Below the pieces are notes generated by a model, which made no database searches, was not told the DNA's origin, and saw nothing but the letters and a program-made list of their open reading frames with translations. Both the position numbers and the translations under genes were made by a program. Source: Henckelia pumila (taxonomy: Eukaryota > Streptophyta > Magnoliopsida > Lamiales > Gesneriaceae). From it: a DNA stretch of 64,000 bases. Below, piece after piece: positions 33,274-46,078 of the stretch (position 1 is the stretch's first letter; each line of letters opens with the position of its first letter). The DNA lies in assembly GCF_033568475.1 (NCBI RefSeq), contig NC_133120.1, positions 93,700,151 to 93,764,150 of the forward strand, written 5' to 3'.

Positions 33274-33924
33274 CTAGCAATTATGCACACACCATGCATG
33301 TGTTATATATAATATACAACTATCAAAATATAAATGAATAGAATTTAGATGAAGTGATAATATACATAGGTACTGTTTGGTTCGTGTGATAGGATAAATA
33401 ATAAAATGTAATAAAAAATAATTAAAAAAGATAGTTAATAAAAGTAATTGATTTGATTGATGGATTATAGTTGATTTGAATTGATTTTGATTTGATTGAT
33501 TAAATTGTATATAAAAATAATAAATTAATATTTTGTCTATTTAAAAATAAAAAAATATGAATAATATTATTTATAGGGGTAATATATTAATTTAAATTTA
33601 ATAATTTGATTTATATAAGATAAATGATTGATTATTTGATTGATGTAAAATAAATAATTAATAGATAGATAAATAATATGATGAGAAGAACGAATGATTT
33701 GATAAGATAAGTTATACATGGACTATTTATACTCGAACCAAACGGTGTCATAGAAAATATTATTTTAGAATAAAGTGAGGTAAGAATAATTTTAAAAATG
33801 ATAAATAAAATTTATTACATAAGACGATGAGAAATGCAAGACGGTTGAAAAAAAAAGTTGATAAATTGCTAGTGGTTTGCAAATTCGACGTGGATTTGTG
33901 GATTAAGAAGTGGGTAAGTAGGAT
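33274..33924 (-). repeat. Helitron-like dispersed repeat, copy 2 (occupied site)
   Basis: Homologous to 17739-18020. The minus-strand end is CTAG followed by T, with an ACACA...TGTGT hairpin just inside, fitting a Helitron 3' end. It is interrupted by a 379-bp MITE at 33370-33748. Confidence 0.6.
33370..33748. mobile_element. MITE inserted in the Helitron-like repeat
   Basis: The limits are set by comparison with the uninterrupted copy at 17739-18020. Inverted ends share CGTTTGGTTCG / CTGTTTGGTTCG. CATAG occurs on both sides (33365-33369 and 33749-33753). The interior is AT-rich, non-coding and rich in TTGATTTGATTGAT. A related copy in reverse orientation lies near 48836-49131. The superfamily is not certain. 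Confidence 0.75.
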
Positions 33925-34201
33925 TTTCAAATTTGATTTAGGTTTTTGAATTTTCAAAGTTATGAAATTATATTCAAATATTGATTGTGAAATGTCATGA
34001 TAATTTATTATATAAAAAAAAAGACAATTTAGTCTCAACACTTAAATTTACTATGACAGTTTTTCTTAGGGATTGATGTAATATAATATGGTAAGATAAA
34101 TTTATATATATATATTTTAAATACCGTTGCCGCCTGTAAATCAGACTAATAAGATATATCAGGCCAAATATTATTCGATAGTCCGGAAAAACACGTTAGT
34201 C

Positions 34202-35021
34202 TAGGGGTGTTCACGGTTCGGATAACCGCCCGATCCGAACCGAAACCGAAAATTCGGTTCGGTTTTCGATTTTTGGATTTCTGGATTTTCGGTTTTCGGT
34301 TCGGTTCGGTTCGGTTCGATTTTTTTCGCGGTTAACCAAACCGAACTGAAATCAATCAATTAATATGTACATCAATATTGTGTGCCCATAAAATTAATTT
34401 TATTGAAAAACTGAAAGAACAAAAGTCATCATTCGTTCTTTTTTTTTAAAAAAAATAATTGGTTTAATTACTTATCTATTTGGTGAAACATACTTGAATT
34501 GTTGATTCAACTTGAAAAATGTATTCATTTAGTGATTTTAAAAAATATTGATTTTTTGAAATATAAATAATAAAAAATTAATGAAGTTATTTTATTATAT
34601 TATATATACACATATTTGCATTATATATTACATTATTTTTATAAATTCATAAATTATTATTATTGAAATAAAAAACGTTATCAATTTTTTTGTTCTAAGT
34701 GCAGTTATTTTCAAATATATTTTTCGAAGCATTAAATCACAAATATTTGATTTAAACATTAATTTTTTCCAAAAAATCATTCGAATAACTAAAATATTTA
34801 GTTTTTTTTCTAAAAAAATTATTTTAAATTTTTTTTTTCAAAAAATCGATTTTTAGAGAAAAGTTCAAAAAAATAAATGTTTAAAAAAAACCAAAAAACC
34901 GAAATAATTTCGGTTAAAAACCGAACCGAACCGCCCAATTCGGTTCGGTTTTCGGTTTGGCTTTTCGAATAACCGAAATTTCGGTTCGATTCGGTCCAAA
35001 CCGCCCGAATGAACACCCCTA
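34202..35021. mobile_element. Non-autonomous hAT element (820 bp)
   Basis: The ends TAGGGGTGTTCA and TGAACACCCCTA are perfect inverted repeats, flanked by an exact 8-bp duplication CGTTAGTC (34194-34201 and 35022-35029). Subterminal regions on both sides carry many CGGTTCGGTT repeats in opposite orientations. No transposase frame is present. Confidence 0.9.
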
Positions 35022-35029
35022 CGTTAGTC

Positions 35030-37387
35030 TGAACAACCGAACTCATGATTGTTGATTAAAAAAAACCACTTACTTGAAGTGAGGGGATATTTGGTGGAGT
35101 TTCTTAGAGATAGTTGACCGTTCGATGTAGATTTTTATTTCTCCTATATCTATAAAACTTGTAGACCTCAATTTGTTGCTCAATTTTAAAAAAAAAATTA
35201 TGAAAATTTAGATATTATACAACATATTATTTAAGATTATTGACTGAATATTAGTTTATCTTACCAGGATTTCTATTATTATCTATCGTCCAGTCGCGGT
35301 CATATCAGAGGATAAAAATAAATTACGGTAGCATGACAGCTAAGCATTCATTTATACACTGTAATCAGAGACTAAGTTAGGATTTTTATGTTCCAAAGAC
35401 TAATTATTAATAAACTAAAACATAAATATAATGCTTAATAATAGAAATAAATAATTTTTGATTCATATCATTTATAATTCATTCTATTTTTATTTTTATT
35501 TTTATTTTTAAAAGAACATACTTTCTCATCATGAAAATCCACAAAGCTAAACTCGTTATTTCATAATGAATTATTTAACAGTTACAAAGAACTATTTCAA
35601 AGTTTTAAATATTTTGAATATCAAACTTAAAACTTTATGAAGAGTGAACAATTTACTATTTAGGCTCAATTGCTTGTCAAATAAATATGCAGCATCATTG
35701 AAAAAAAAAAATTACGTGGGAATTTAACGGTGGTAGATAACGGCGTTTATGGGTATGATTGTTTCTGCTCAAGAGTAGAGTAGATGTAATTGTGGGGATG
35801 GTGCGTAGTACACCACGACTGAACTGGCAGCTCAGCTTATTAAATGCTCATTTTCAAATTTAAATTCACCCTTTGGCTCTAAATTCTAATCTTAATTTAG
35901 AATTTTTTAAAATGCAATATAATAAATAAATAATACTTTTCATATTAAAAAGTGTAGCTAATATTTTCATATTGATGTATTATATTTGTGAATTTCAAAT
36001 TTTTTTACAGTATGTAAACTGACTTGAATTTTACATTTTGTGTTATAAATTACACAAGCACCCTTAAATCCAGTTAGAACTTAGAACTTTTTCCTTTTAT
36101 TTTCTATTGTTTTTTTAAAAGAAAAAATTTCATATTTTGTGTTAATTTAGATGTACATCTAGCATGATTTTAAGAGTTATACCGTGATCGAGAAAAAAAT
36201 GATACATATATATTGAGAGTTACACATCAGTTTACATCTTGCATTTGAATTTTAAAAATATATATGTACTTTATTTGAAAAAAAATATTTCAAAAATACA
36301 TATAAGATGACTTTGTGATTTCAAACTAAATGTGTTATCTCAATATTTTCTTATATATGCACAACTTTTTTAAGTTGGGAAAATAGATTCCAGCAAGGTA
36401 AATTACTAAATTATAAAAAGGATACTTTGCGAGATTGTCTTTACTGAGGAATCATATTTTTTTTCAAAAAGACTTAAATTTCACAAAACTTTCCGGACAC
36501 AGAGAAAAGTCATAATTTCATTTGATTTCCAAAAAGGTGAAGATTTCATTGTCTTTTTACAACAATGTGAAACACAGTTTTGGTGGGGACATGAATCATT
36601 GATATGTTTGGCCAAGAATTTTTTTTGCTTTCATGTGATTTTGGGTTCAAATGCCATTTGTGTGCCCAATTTAGTTAAATTAAGCTGTCTTTAGATAGTT
36701 TTTAAAAAGTATTTATCAATTTTTTCTCGACAAAATTTTTCAAACTTAGACAATAAATTTTTCACAAACATTGTATTAGAAAAATTGATTTTTTGATTTT
36801 ATATGTATGTACGATTTTGGTTTTTTATGTGATTAAATTTCAGTTTTATTTCTTTATCTTTGTGTTTTTTTTTCTTTTATGACAATTTTAGCTTGTATAG
36901 ATTCCGTGCAGACATAGAACTAATGTGTGTTGTGTGTATAGTGTCACATTAATACTTTCAAAAAAAATAATTATTTAAAATTGTCAAAAATGAAAAAAAA
37001 ATTTATAGGACTAAAACCAAATTTCAAAGAATAGAAGAATAAAAGAGACAATTATTATTAGATAAAGAATACAGTTTTTAAAAAACGTAGATATGTTTGA
37101 TGTAAATTTATATTATATTTAAAATTTACAGAATGGACACTAAATTGTGCTCACGTTCTTGGTGCAGTTCTATTTAACTAATGGATGGATATTTGATTTG
37201 TCACATCAATGATTCAATGCAATGTCTTTGCTTAACATAGGATTATTATTAAATTCCAACTGCTCACAAAATATAAATGACTGTCAGACAAAGGGCTTTA
37301 TGATTTTTAAATTTAAGTTTCTTTTTTTTTCTCAAACAAAGGGCTTTATGACTTTTAAATTTAAGTTTCTTTTTATTTTTTTTAGAA
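35030..37387. other. Intergenic, no gene seen
   Basis: AT-rich. A 45-50 bp tandem duplication around AAAGGGCTTTATGA lies at about 37290-37378. No ORF here is supported. Confidence 0.5.
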
Positions 37388-37585
37388 AAAGTCGATCCCG
37401 AAAGAAATCTCATCCCACATGAGCCATAGATTCATTGGTTCATACGGGTGTTAAATCGAGAAATGTGCACGAGTAGGCAGGGACCTGAGGGAGGGAACAA
37501 CATGGTTCAACCTCCAGAGCATATCCCAAATATTTTAATGAGAAATATGCTCCACACGAGGATCGAACCCGCAACACTGGATAAT
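37388..37585 (-). mobile_element. SINE-like repeat, copy 1
   Basis: Reading the minus strand, GCGGGTTCGATCCTC fits a pol III B box. The following 150 bases match the copy at 44250-44487 closely. The tRNA-like head is degraded in this copy. Confidence 0.55.
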
Positions 37586-39801
37586 TTTTTCTTTTTGATC
37601 ACAACGCTGATTTTTAATGAGCATACCCTCCAGTGTTTTATTATTTTTTGAAGTTTTGCTAATTTATAATTTAAGGAGAATATGCTAAATTAAATCATAT
37701 TGGTATATTCTTGTTTCTGACCTGTTTTTGTTTATTGATTTTTACCAGCTAAATTAACACAAAAATTTTGTAAGACACTATCACATGTTAATTTTTTGAA
37801 TAATCTTTTATTTGATCCGACTCACGAAAAAAATATTTCTATTTATGACAAAATACATTATAGTATCAACATATTTAATTTTTCATCCAAATCATACCAT
37901 CATAATTTTTTTTAATAAAAAAATCACGTTCTGATAGAAGTAATCAACCCTCAAATCTCTACGATTATATGAATCGCATGTTTCATAGTCTAAAAAATGC
38001 ATTGCAATTTGCATGTGTTCCGACCGATCCAATAATGAACAAACATACTTTGGAAAAAAACAAAAGAATAATGTTACAGGAACAACGAAAGTCATTTATC
38101 AATTTATGCAATACCAAAAAATTCAATATAAAAATTTTATTTATCAAATACATAATATATTGTAAATTTAATGTTATATAAAAAAAAAATAACGGTGGAG
38201 TTGTAGTTAATTGAAGAATTGAAGGGTATTCCAGGTAAAAGCTGCGTATCTCGACGGCGACCTGTAGTGACAGTAGTGTCAGTAAGCCAATCGAAGCGAA
38301 GGGAGACAAGAATTGAATGAAATTCAGAAATCAGCCCACATTTGCATTGGCGCAGATTTTGTGAATATATTTTTTGTAATTTTATGTTTCCATATAAACG
38401 TTATACATAATTAATTATCGGTACAGAAGTCAGTGCATCATTATATTGTTCTTACACAAATCTCTGTATTTTCCTTCTTTCAAGAATCATCGTATATATA
38501 TGTGGGGTGTGGTGTATGTGTAGAATTTGAGTAGTACTGAAAGATCGTTTGATTTTTTTTGCATTTTTGATGGTACGTGATCTGGGTTAATGTTTTTTAA
38601 TCTTAATTTCACGAATTTGGATTGTTCACTGTTCAGCTCAGGCCATGAGTGAAGGGGGTGATGTATGTAGAATTGCGAATTTGCGATATCTCATTGACTC
38701 GCTCTCTCTTTCACGCACCCACGCACTCATACCAAATTTATATTTTACTCCAAAAATTTACTTGTAGAGTAGATATCTGTGCGGTACAAAAGAATGTTTT
38801 GAATTTCTTTGGTTTTTGTCCCGCTGCGGACATTTATGTTCAATTTCATCAATCTGAAGTTGTCACTGTTCAATTTGAAAGCTCAGGTCAGAACATGTAT
38901 GAAAAATCGTAGTCATTCACTCTCTCTTTCACAAACTCAGACTATTCATAAAATTGTTGCTGTTCATTGGCCCTTTTCTCTTGTTTGTAGACGGTAGTTG
39001 TCGTTTTATTTTAGCTGTTTTGATGTGACGAAAGGGGCAAGAAAGTGTGGATAAGATGGTAAAATTACTCGAAGGCTACATAATCCCCATCGCCCTGTTG
39101 CCAAAATTCATTTTAATCTTCTTGTGTAAAAATGCGGTGAGTTTATGTGATTGGCTGATTGTTTGGTTTGGTGGGTTTTCTCTTTTTTGCAGGAGTGGGA
39201 GGTTGTGGTCATTTTTGGTTTGTAAAAGAAGATTTAAGAGTTGAGGAGTCGTATACCTGACAACACAAAGCTCCACTCCTCATGTCAATTTATTGAGCTT
39301 TATGATGATTTCTGGTTTTGTGAGTATCTTGATGTGAAAGCCGAAAACAAAAGCACTGGTTTAGGTGGCACTAGAAAGTTGATTTTTTTGACGAGTTTGG
39401 GTTTCACTTTTCCTGCTATTGCTTTATTGGTAATAGTGGAAAAAGGAAGACGAAAGTGCCCAATTTTCACTTCTGTGGTTTTAGAGCATGTTTTGAAGGC
39501 GGAACCGGAAGTATTGTGTGTCCTATCTGCTGCCAAAAAATAAAGTCTTGTGCTTGAAAAAAGGTCCATGCGAATAGCTGACATGGTACCTTTCCTGCTT
39601 TCTGAATCGCAACAGAGGTTTACTTAATTTCTGATCTTTGACTGGCAAAGAAAAGAAAGGAAAGCAAATCTCATTGAGGAAACACTGGTTCTTGGTTTAC
39701 AGATTATGCACTTGGAAGCGGTGTCTTGAGTTACTGATAACTTTTTGGAACTTCAGAAAAAGAAAAAGTGGACTGAAGTGGGATAATTTTCTTCTGGTAT
39801 A
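37586..39801. other. Intergenic and 5' leader/promoter side of the kinase gene
   Basis: Upstream of 39802 the sequence becomes less AT-rich from about 38220, consistent with promoter and transcribed leader, possibly with leader introns. Several ORFs of 60-100 codons on both strands overlap each other and have no recognisable domains. Confidence 0.4.
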
Positions 39802-42790
39802 ATGAGTAGAGATTCGAAGAAAAGGGTAAAGCAACAAGACAAGGGTTGTGATGCTGCTGAAAAGGTTGTGGTTGCTGTTAAGGCATCCAAGGAGATTCCT
39901 AAGAGTGCTCTGGTTTGGGCCCTGACCCATGTTGTTAAGCCTGGAGACTGCATTGTACTTCTTGTTGTCACCAATTCCCAGAATTCTTGTGAGATTATTC
40001 AATCTTTTGTTTGATTGCATTTGTTATTTTCTAATTGTATTCTGGTGTTGGTTCATTTTTATGTTCCTGCTTTTTTACGAGATGCAATTCAATTCAATCT
40101 TTTAGACTTTTTCCGGAAAAAAATACAGTGCGCTAAGTATGATAGATAGTTCACTAACATGATTAATCTCTAACTAAACCAGGTAGAAAGTTATGGGGCT
40201 TCCCTAGACTGGCTGGCGACTGTGCTAGTGTCCACCGGAGTTCACAGTCTACTAAAAGTGTGGACCGCAAATCGGACATAACAGATTCTTTCTCTCAGAT
40301 GATTCTTCAGCTGAAAGATGTTTACGACCCAAATGAAGTGAGCAAGATTTCTTTTTGTTAAATGTTGAGTTTTCCCGTTTATAATTGCGATGATATATGT
40401 TTTTGATAATGATAATTCAGATCAGTGTGAAGATAAATATCGTCCCGGGGTCCCCTAGTGGAGCTGTGGCTGCTGGTGCAAAAAGAAATAATGTGAATTG
40501 GGTGGTCTTGGACAAGTAAGAATGGCGATTCTTTCTGTCTGTTGTTCCATCTAAATCATTAGCCTGTGACGCAATGTGACTTTTTTTGTTCAAATATTGT
40601 GCAGACATCTCAAACATGAAGAAAAACGCTGTATGGAAGAGTTGCAATGCAACATTGTGGTTATGAAACGGTCCCAACCGAAGATTCTTAGATTGAATTT
40701 AGTTGGATCACCTAAAAAGGAAACAGAGTTGGCTACGAATACTGATAAGGATCAGTCATCGAAGGAAAAAGAAAATAACAATGATCCTCTGGTTTCGACT
40801 CGTGGTCCTCTTGTTACCCCCTCGAGTAGTCCTGAAACATTCACCGCAACAGAAGCAGGAACTTCTTCGGTTTCAAGCTCTGATCTTGGAACTTCGCCTT
40901 TCTTCATTACCACGGTAAAAGGTGGCCTCAAGAAAGATGGCCTATTAGATTCGAAACAAGATCAAGATAGTGGTGATTCGGGTTCAGAAACTGAAACAGA
41001 ATATTTGTCGTCCTCCTCGAGTTTGAGGTTTCAACCATCTTTGGAACATATTGGGGAAAGCTCAAGACGAACTCATAGCCGATCTTTAAGTTCTGGAACC
41101 AGTACCCTTCTAGAAAAGCTTATTAAACTAGATGACCAAGTAAGGTTTGGATCGCCAAGGTATCTGTCGAATCAAGATCTCAGTGGCAGTTTGAGGGAAG
41201 TAATTTCCACATTCAAGACTGCTCCCCCTGGTCCCCCTCCCTTGTGTTCTATATGTCAGCACAAGGCTCCTGTATTTGGTAAACCTCCGAGGTGGTTCAC
41301 GTATGCCGAGCTGGAGCTTGCAACCGGGGGGTTTTCACGGGCGAACTTTTTGGCCGAAGGTGGGTTCGGATCTGTCTACCAAGGAGTTCTTCCGGATGGC
41401 CAGGCTATTGCAGTTAAGCAGCACAAATTGGCGAGTTCTCAAGGTGATCAAGAATTTTGCTCAGAAGTTGAAGTGCTAAGCTGTGCTCAGCACCGCAATG
41501 TTGTTATGTTAATTGGTTTCTGCATCGAAGATGGCAGAAGATTGTTGGTGTATGAGTACATCTGCAACGGATCACTGGATTCGTATCTTTACGGTATGCT
41601 TTCAAAATCACTCTTTTTAACAGACTCTCAGCTTCCTTCCTTATTCTTGTGGTCTGGTTATACTTAATGCAATTGCTTTGCGCACTTCCAGGACGTCATC
41701 CAGATACATTACCGTGGTCTGCACGCCAGAAAATTGCAGTCGGAGGTGCCCGAGGTTTACGATATCTTCATGAAGAATGCAGAGTTGGTTGCATTGTGCA
41801 TCGTGACATGCGGCCTAATAACATTCTTATTACTCATGATTTTGAGCCCTTGGTACTTATCTTCTTAGATCAAGACGCTAAAACTATGTTTCAATATTTA
41901 TTATATTATAGTCATAAAGTATCTAAATCTTTATTTTTTCTGCAAGGTGGGAGATTTTGGTCTAGCAAGGTGGCAGCCTGATGGAGAAACAGGGGTTGAA
42001 ACTAGAGTAATCGGGACATTCGGGTAATATTCTTTAGCACTAGTTCGTCTGTTAAGGTCCCTGTAATCTACTAAGGTATACAATTCCAAACTCAGGAGTG
42101 CGTTGTGTCGTTAGGTACTTGGCTCCCGAGTATGCTCAAAGTGGTCAGATCACCGAGAAAGCCGATGTCTACTCATTCGGTGTGGTATTGCTGGAGCTTG
42201 TGACTGGACGAAAAGCAATCGATATAAACAGACCAAAGGGTCAGCAATGTCTCACAGAATGGGTACGTCCCTTCTCGCGGAGATATTTATATTTACAGCA
42301 GCGAGGAAAGTAGAATGTAAATTTTTTATGGGAACTGATATATTATAGGCACGCCCTCTATTGGAAGCATATGCCATTGGTGAACTCCTAGATCCACGCT
42401 TAGGCAGCCAGTATTTGGAGAACGAGGTTTACTGCATGCTGCAGGCTGCATCTTTGTGCATAAGACGGGATCCTCTGGAAAGACCTCGTATGTCGCAGGT
42501 ACTAGAATCTGGTTGAATCACCAAACAAACACTAAGCCCATGAATCTTTTTGGTTCTCAAAAACTGGATTTTACCTTACAAGACCATCAACTGTTTTTTT
42601 CGCTGAATAGGTGCTCCGGATACTTGAAGGCGAAGTCATAGGTTCAACGCAAAGGTCCGCGAGTGGGAAGATGTGGTCCGATCACCGGATACAAAATGAA
42701 CAGCATATGGTCATGGACCTTACTGTAAACAAGACGGCCCAGCATTTGAATTCGAAGCTTTCTCTCAGCTCAAGATCGAAATTTCAGTGA
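39802..42790 (+). CDS. UspA-like domain / protein kinase fusion (receptor-like cytoplasmic kinase, PERK-related)
   Basis: Coding exons: 39802-39988, 40183-40337, 40421-40515, 40605-41593, 41692-41852, 41947-42023, 42115-42262, 42349-42498, 42611-42790. All are GT-AG and sum to 2142 bases (713 residues). Residues about 18-175 form a universal-stress-protein/adenine nucleotide alpha hydrolase-like domain ([29 protein letters not shown]). A Ser-rich linker follows, then [15 protein letters not shown], then a kinase domain (about 391-660). Its Gly loop is EGGFGS, VAVK-type Lys at about 417, HRD Asp at about 514 and DFG Asp at about 532; HRDLK reads HRDMR. There is no signal peptide or membrane segment, so it is probably cytoplasmic. 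The architecture matches Arabidopsis At5g56790-like proteins, often labelled inactive kinases, yet the ATP- and metal-binding residues are present here. Substrates are unknown. Confidence 0.93.
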
Positions 42791-44249
42791 AACCGAGCAA
42801 TGCTAGTAATTCATATGGCAACTCTCGGTGAATTTGAGTATCGGATATGGGTAAATATGTGTTTTGGCATGGAGCTAGGAAACTCTGTGCACATCACCAA
42901 GATTGTTTTTGGTACTAGGTGAATGGGTGTTACTGTGTTTTTCATGTTATGATATAATGATTATTCCAGGAAAAAATGATTTCTGAAAAACGCGCTCTTA
43001 TTGAAAAAAAAAACTCATTTATTCAGAATCTTTTTAGCATTAACCTTCTTTAGAAATGAAAACACACAGATACTCTTTCAAAAAAAAAAAAAAAAACAGA
43101 CACACAGACACACTTGAGAATTATTAACACAAATATGGCGAACTCATGAATTTTTATTCGAAATGTTAATTTGATTTATATTCATAGTTGTTAAACTCAA
43201 GTCAAATATGTTTGCACTTTGTTTTGGCTGAAATTCATTAAATTATTTTATGAAATAGTCTCAAGTTACAGTGTTTTATTATATTATTATTTATTATATA
43301 TATATATATATATATAAAATATAATTCTAAATTTTGAGCATTCATGAAATTGTTTGAATAGCTCGCAAATGATAAATTTGATAGTAACAAAATTTAAAAT
43401 TTTTAAATTTCGAATCAAGCTCAAGTTTGAATATATTAATTCGGATCGAATTGAGTCTTAAAATATTTTTTTGTGGAACAAATATATTTTTAATGCATGC
43501 AAATAGCCAAATATGATTGAAAAAAAGTATTATGAAACACCATTTATTTATTTTTGAGAACCTGTGGTTAGCCCTAAACACGTGAATGAAAAGATTAACG
43601 TGAATGAAAAGCACATTAAAGAATATAAATAAAATGATTAATATAAAATGGGAGACAAGTAAGAATTAATAAAATCCTATTGGCCTACCAGAAAAGCTAT
43701 AAGGCAAATAATAATAAAACCCAATTGGCCATTTTTGCCTTTTGGTGCTGGATTTCAAGTCCAACAATACCGGCACAAATTTTTATTTAATTTTCGGTTT
43801 TCATTTCGAATAATTTTGATTTTTTTTATATTTGTTTTAAATTTATTTTTAATATTATTAAAATTGAAATTGTTTTTATTTGTCAATGAAAACCAAAAAT
43901 GACAATTAGGTGATGATAGACTGGTGTGGGGTTTCTTTCTTGACCGGCTGCTTCACCACCCACCTACGTCCTATTTTGGTAGGGATGCATCACCATTTTA
44001 GTGCCAACAATGTTTAAAATTATATTAATTCATATAATGTTGATTTTAATTAAATGTTTGTTTTGTTTACAACTTCCAAGTTTAAAAAATTTTTGGGGAC
44101 AAATATTGAGTTTAGAAACCTATACATTTATTTTTCATTATTCATTGTTTTCCATTAAATTTATATCTCGTTAGTGGAATGTTTGACTTGTTGTAGTATA
44201 TTTGATTTGATTATCGTAGCGTATATTTATTTATTGAAAAAGATTGACT
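42791..44249. other. Intergenic, no gene seen
   Basis: The kinase 3' UTR lies at the start. A (TA)n run occupies about 43294-43317. AT-rich; the minus-strand 90-codon ORF at 43342-43614 is low-complexity and not called. Confidence 0.5.
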
Positions 44250-44487
44250 TTGAAGGAGACTCTATTTCACATAAGTTAGAAGTTCATTGGTTTAGACAGA
44301 AGTTAAATCGAGGGATGTGCACGAGCGGGAGGGATCTGAAGGAGGGAACAACATGATCCAACCTCCAGAGCATACCCCACCATGTTTCAGCAGGAAATAT
44401 GCTCCACAGGAGAATCGAACCCGCAACGCTGAGGAATCTCTTCTCACGTCAACTCAGGTCTTACCAACTCGTCTATGCCTATGTATG
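44250..44487 (-). mobile_element. SINE-like repeat, copy 2
   Basis: On the minus strand ACGAGTTGGTAAG (A-box-like) is followed by GCGGGTTCGATTCTC (B-box-like) with about 35 bases between them, as in tRNA-derived SINEs. The body matches 37388-37585, including GGAGCATATTTC and GTTGTTCCCTCC. No clear target duplication was found. Confidence 0.6.
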
Positions 44488-46078
44488 CGCGTATATTTAT
44501 TTGTTTGTTTCATGACACACGACAGCCAGCAACTCCTGTCTTGAGCAAATTTTATAACCTGCAATATATATTAATTACATAAATTACATTCGACGAGTTC
44601 ATCTGAAAAAATATTAATAGAATTAATCGAATTTTGATAATGGACTAATTATTGACTTACTCCATCGATCCGAAATCGGTCGGAGTTGAGACAACGACGA
44701 ATACGTGTTTGTTTAGATTGGAAGAATGTGGATCGGAGCTGATATGTTATGGTATGGCAATCGCTCTCACACGCACGCGGCTAACAACCACGCAACCACA
44801 CATTAAGATTCCAATAATAAATTGAATGTTGATTATTTATTCAATTTTTGGTGAGCTGGAAACATCTTTTTTAGGTTAAAAATCAATCACAATTCACAAG
44901 TCTTCTTCACACAAAACACACACACACCGCTTGGAAACAAAATTAGTGGAAACAAAATTAGTGGCAAATCGTAGGCATGCATAGAGACCACAGCACCTCT
45001 TAGATAGATATTGCGTGGCTATTTTATAAAACACCAATACATATATATATTTCAGTTAAACGAAATTGAATTTTTTTTTTTCTAATTGTCACTATTTACC
45101 CTATAAGAAATATTTATCACTATCAACTTAAACATTACAATTGGTAGTTCAATTTTTATGTGGGCCGTTTTTTTCTTTCTAACCACTTGATAAAGAAATA
45201 CAAACCAAAGGGTAATGATCCACAAAATTAATAATAATTATAATTACATGAAAATATGGAGATTAAGACCATGAATAGAATAGAATAGAATAGAATAGAA
45301 TAGAATAATAATAAATACTTAAATAATTTATAAGATGTTGTCTTTAATGGATGCTCAATGGCCTAGGGTTGTATCGCTTTTTTAAAAACTTTAATAAAAT
45401 TTGTCACCGCTTAACATATTTTTAGGAAAAGGATATACCTATTTGATATTGTTGAAAAAGTTCAAGTGTTAAAGCACTTTAGGGTAAACTAATTTTAAAG
45501 TCAAAATCAAAATCAGAATCATATTTATTAATTGAGCAATTTATGTAAACTTGATATGACAAATTTTATATTTTATTGGCAAATGCATACCTACCAGAAT
45601 AATATTAACATTATCAATTGATATAGTGATCCTCCACTATATTATAATTTTATTTCTTTTTTTTTTACTTGGTTTAAAAATGTAAGACCTCATTTTAAAT
45701 TTAGGAATGTTCTGTGAGACGAACTATAAATTATACACAGAAATTTTTATAAAATGGATCCCTAGTATGATCCGAGCATAAAAAAATATTATATTTCATG
45801 TTAAAGATAGTACTATTCATTACAGATATAGATCAAGTCAGTCATCTCGTAGATATAAGTGTCAAAACGAATTAGCAGACGGGTCGGTCCACAACCCATC
45901 GCAACCCATAATTAGACGGGACAAGACGGCCCATCTTTTAGGCGATTTGGGAAAACATCAACCCGACCTATCTATTTTAGGTGACGAAACGGACTAACCA
46001 GACGAACTTACGTATAATTTTGCGGGTTTTAACGTGTCGACCCACAATCGCTACAACCCACCGTTAGAAGAAGCGGGC
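44488..46078. other. Intergenic with a (GAATA)n microsatellite
   Basis: AT-rich. About seven GAATA units lie at 45273-45307. The 45700-45860 stretch resembles the dispersed GTGAGACGAA repeat found again near 63620. No gene seen. Confidence 0.5.

Noticed and set aside
38649-39584. ORFs of 60-100 codons upstream of the kinase start
   Set aside because: They overlap on both strands and lack domains; the area is more likely promoter and leader of the kinase gene.
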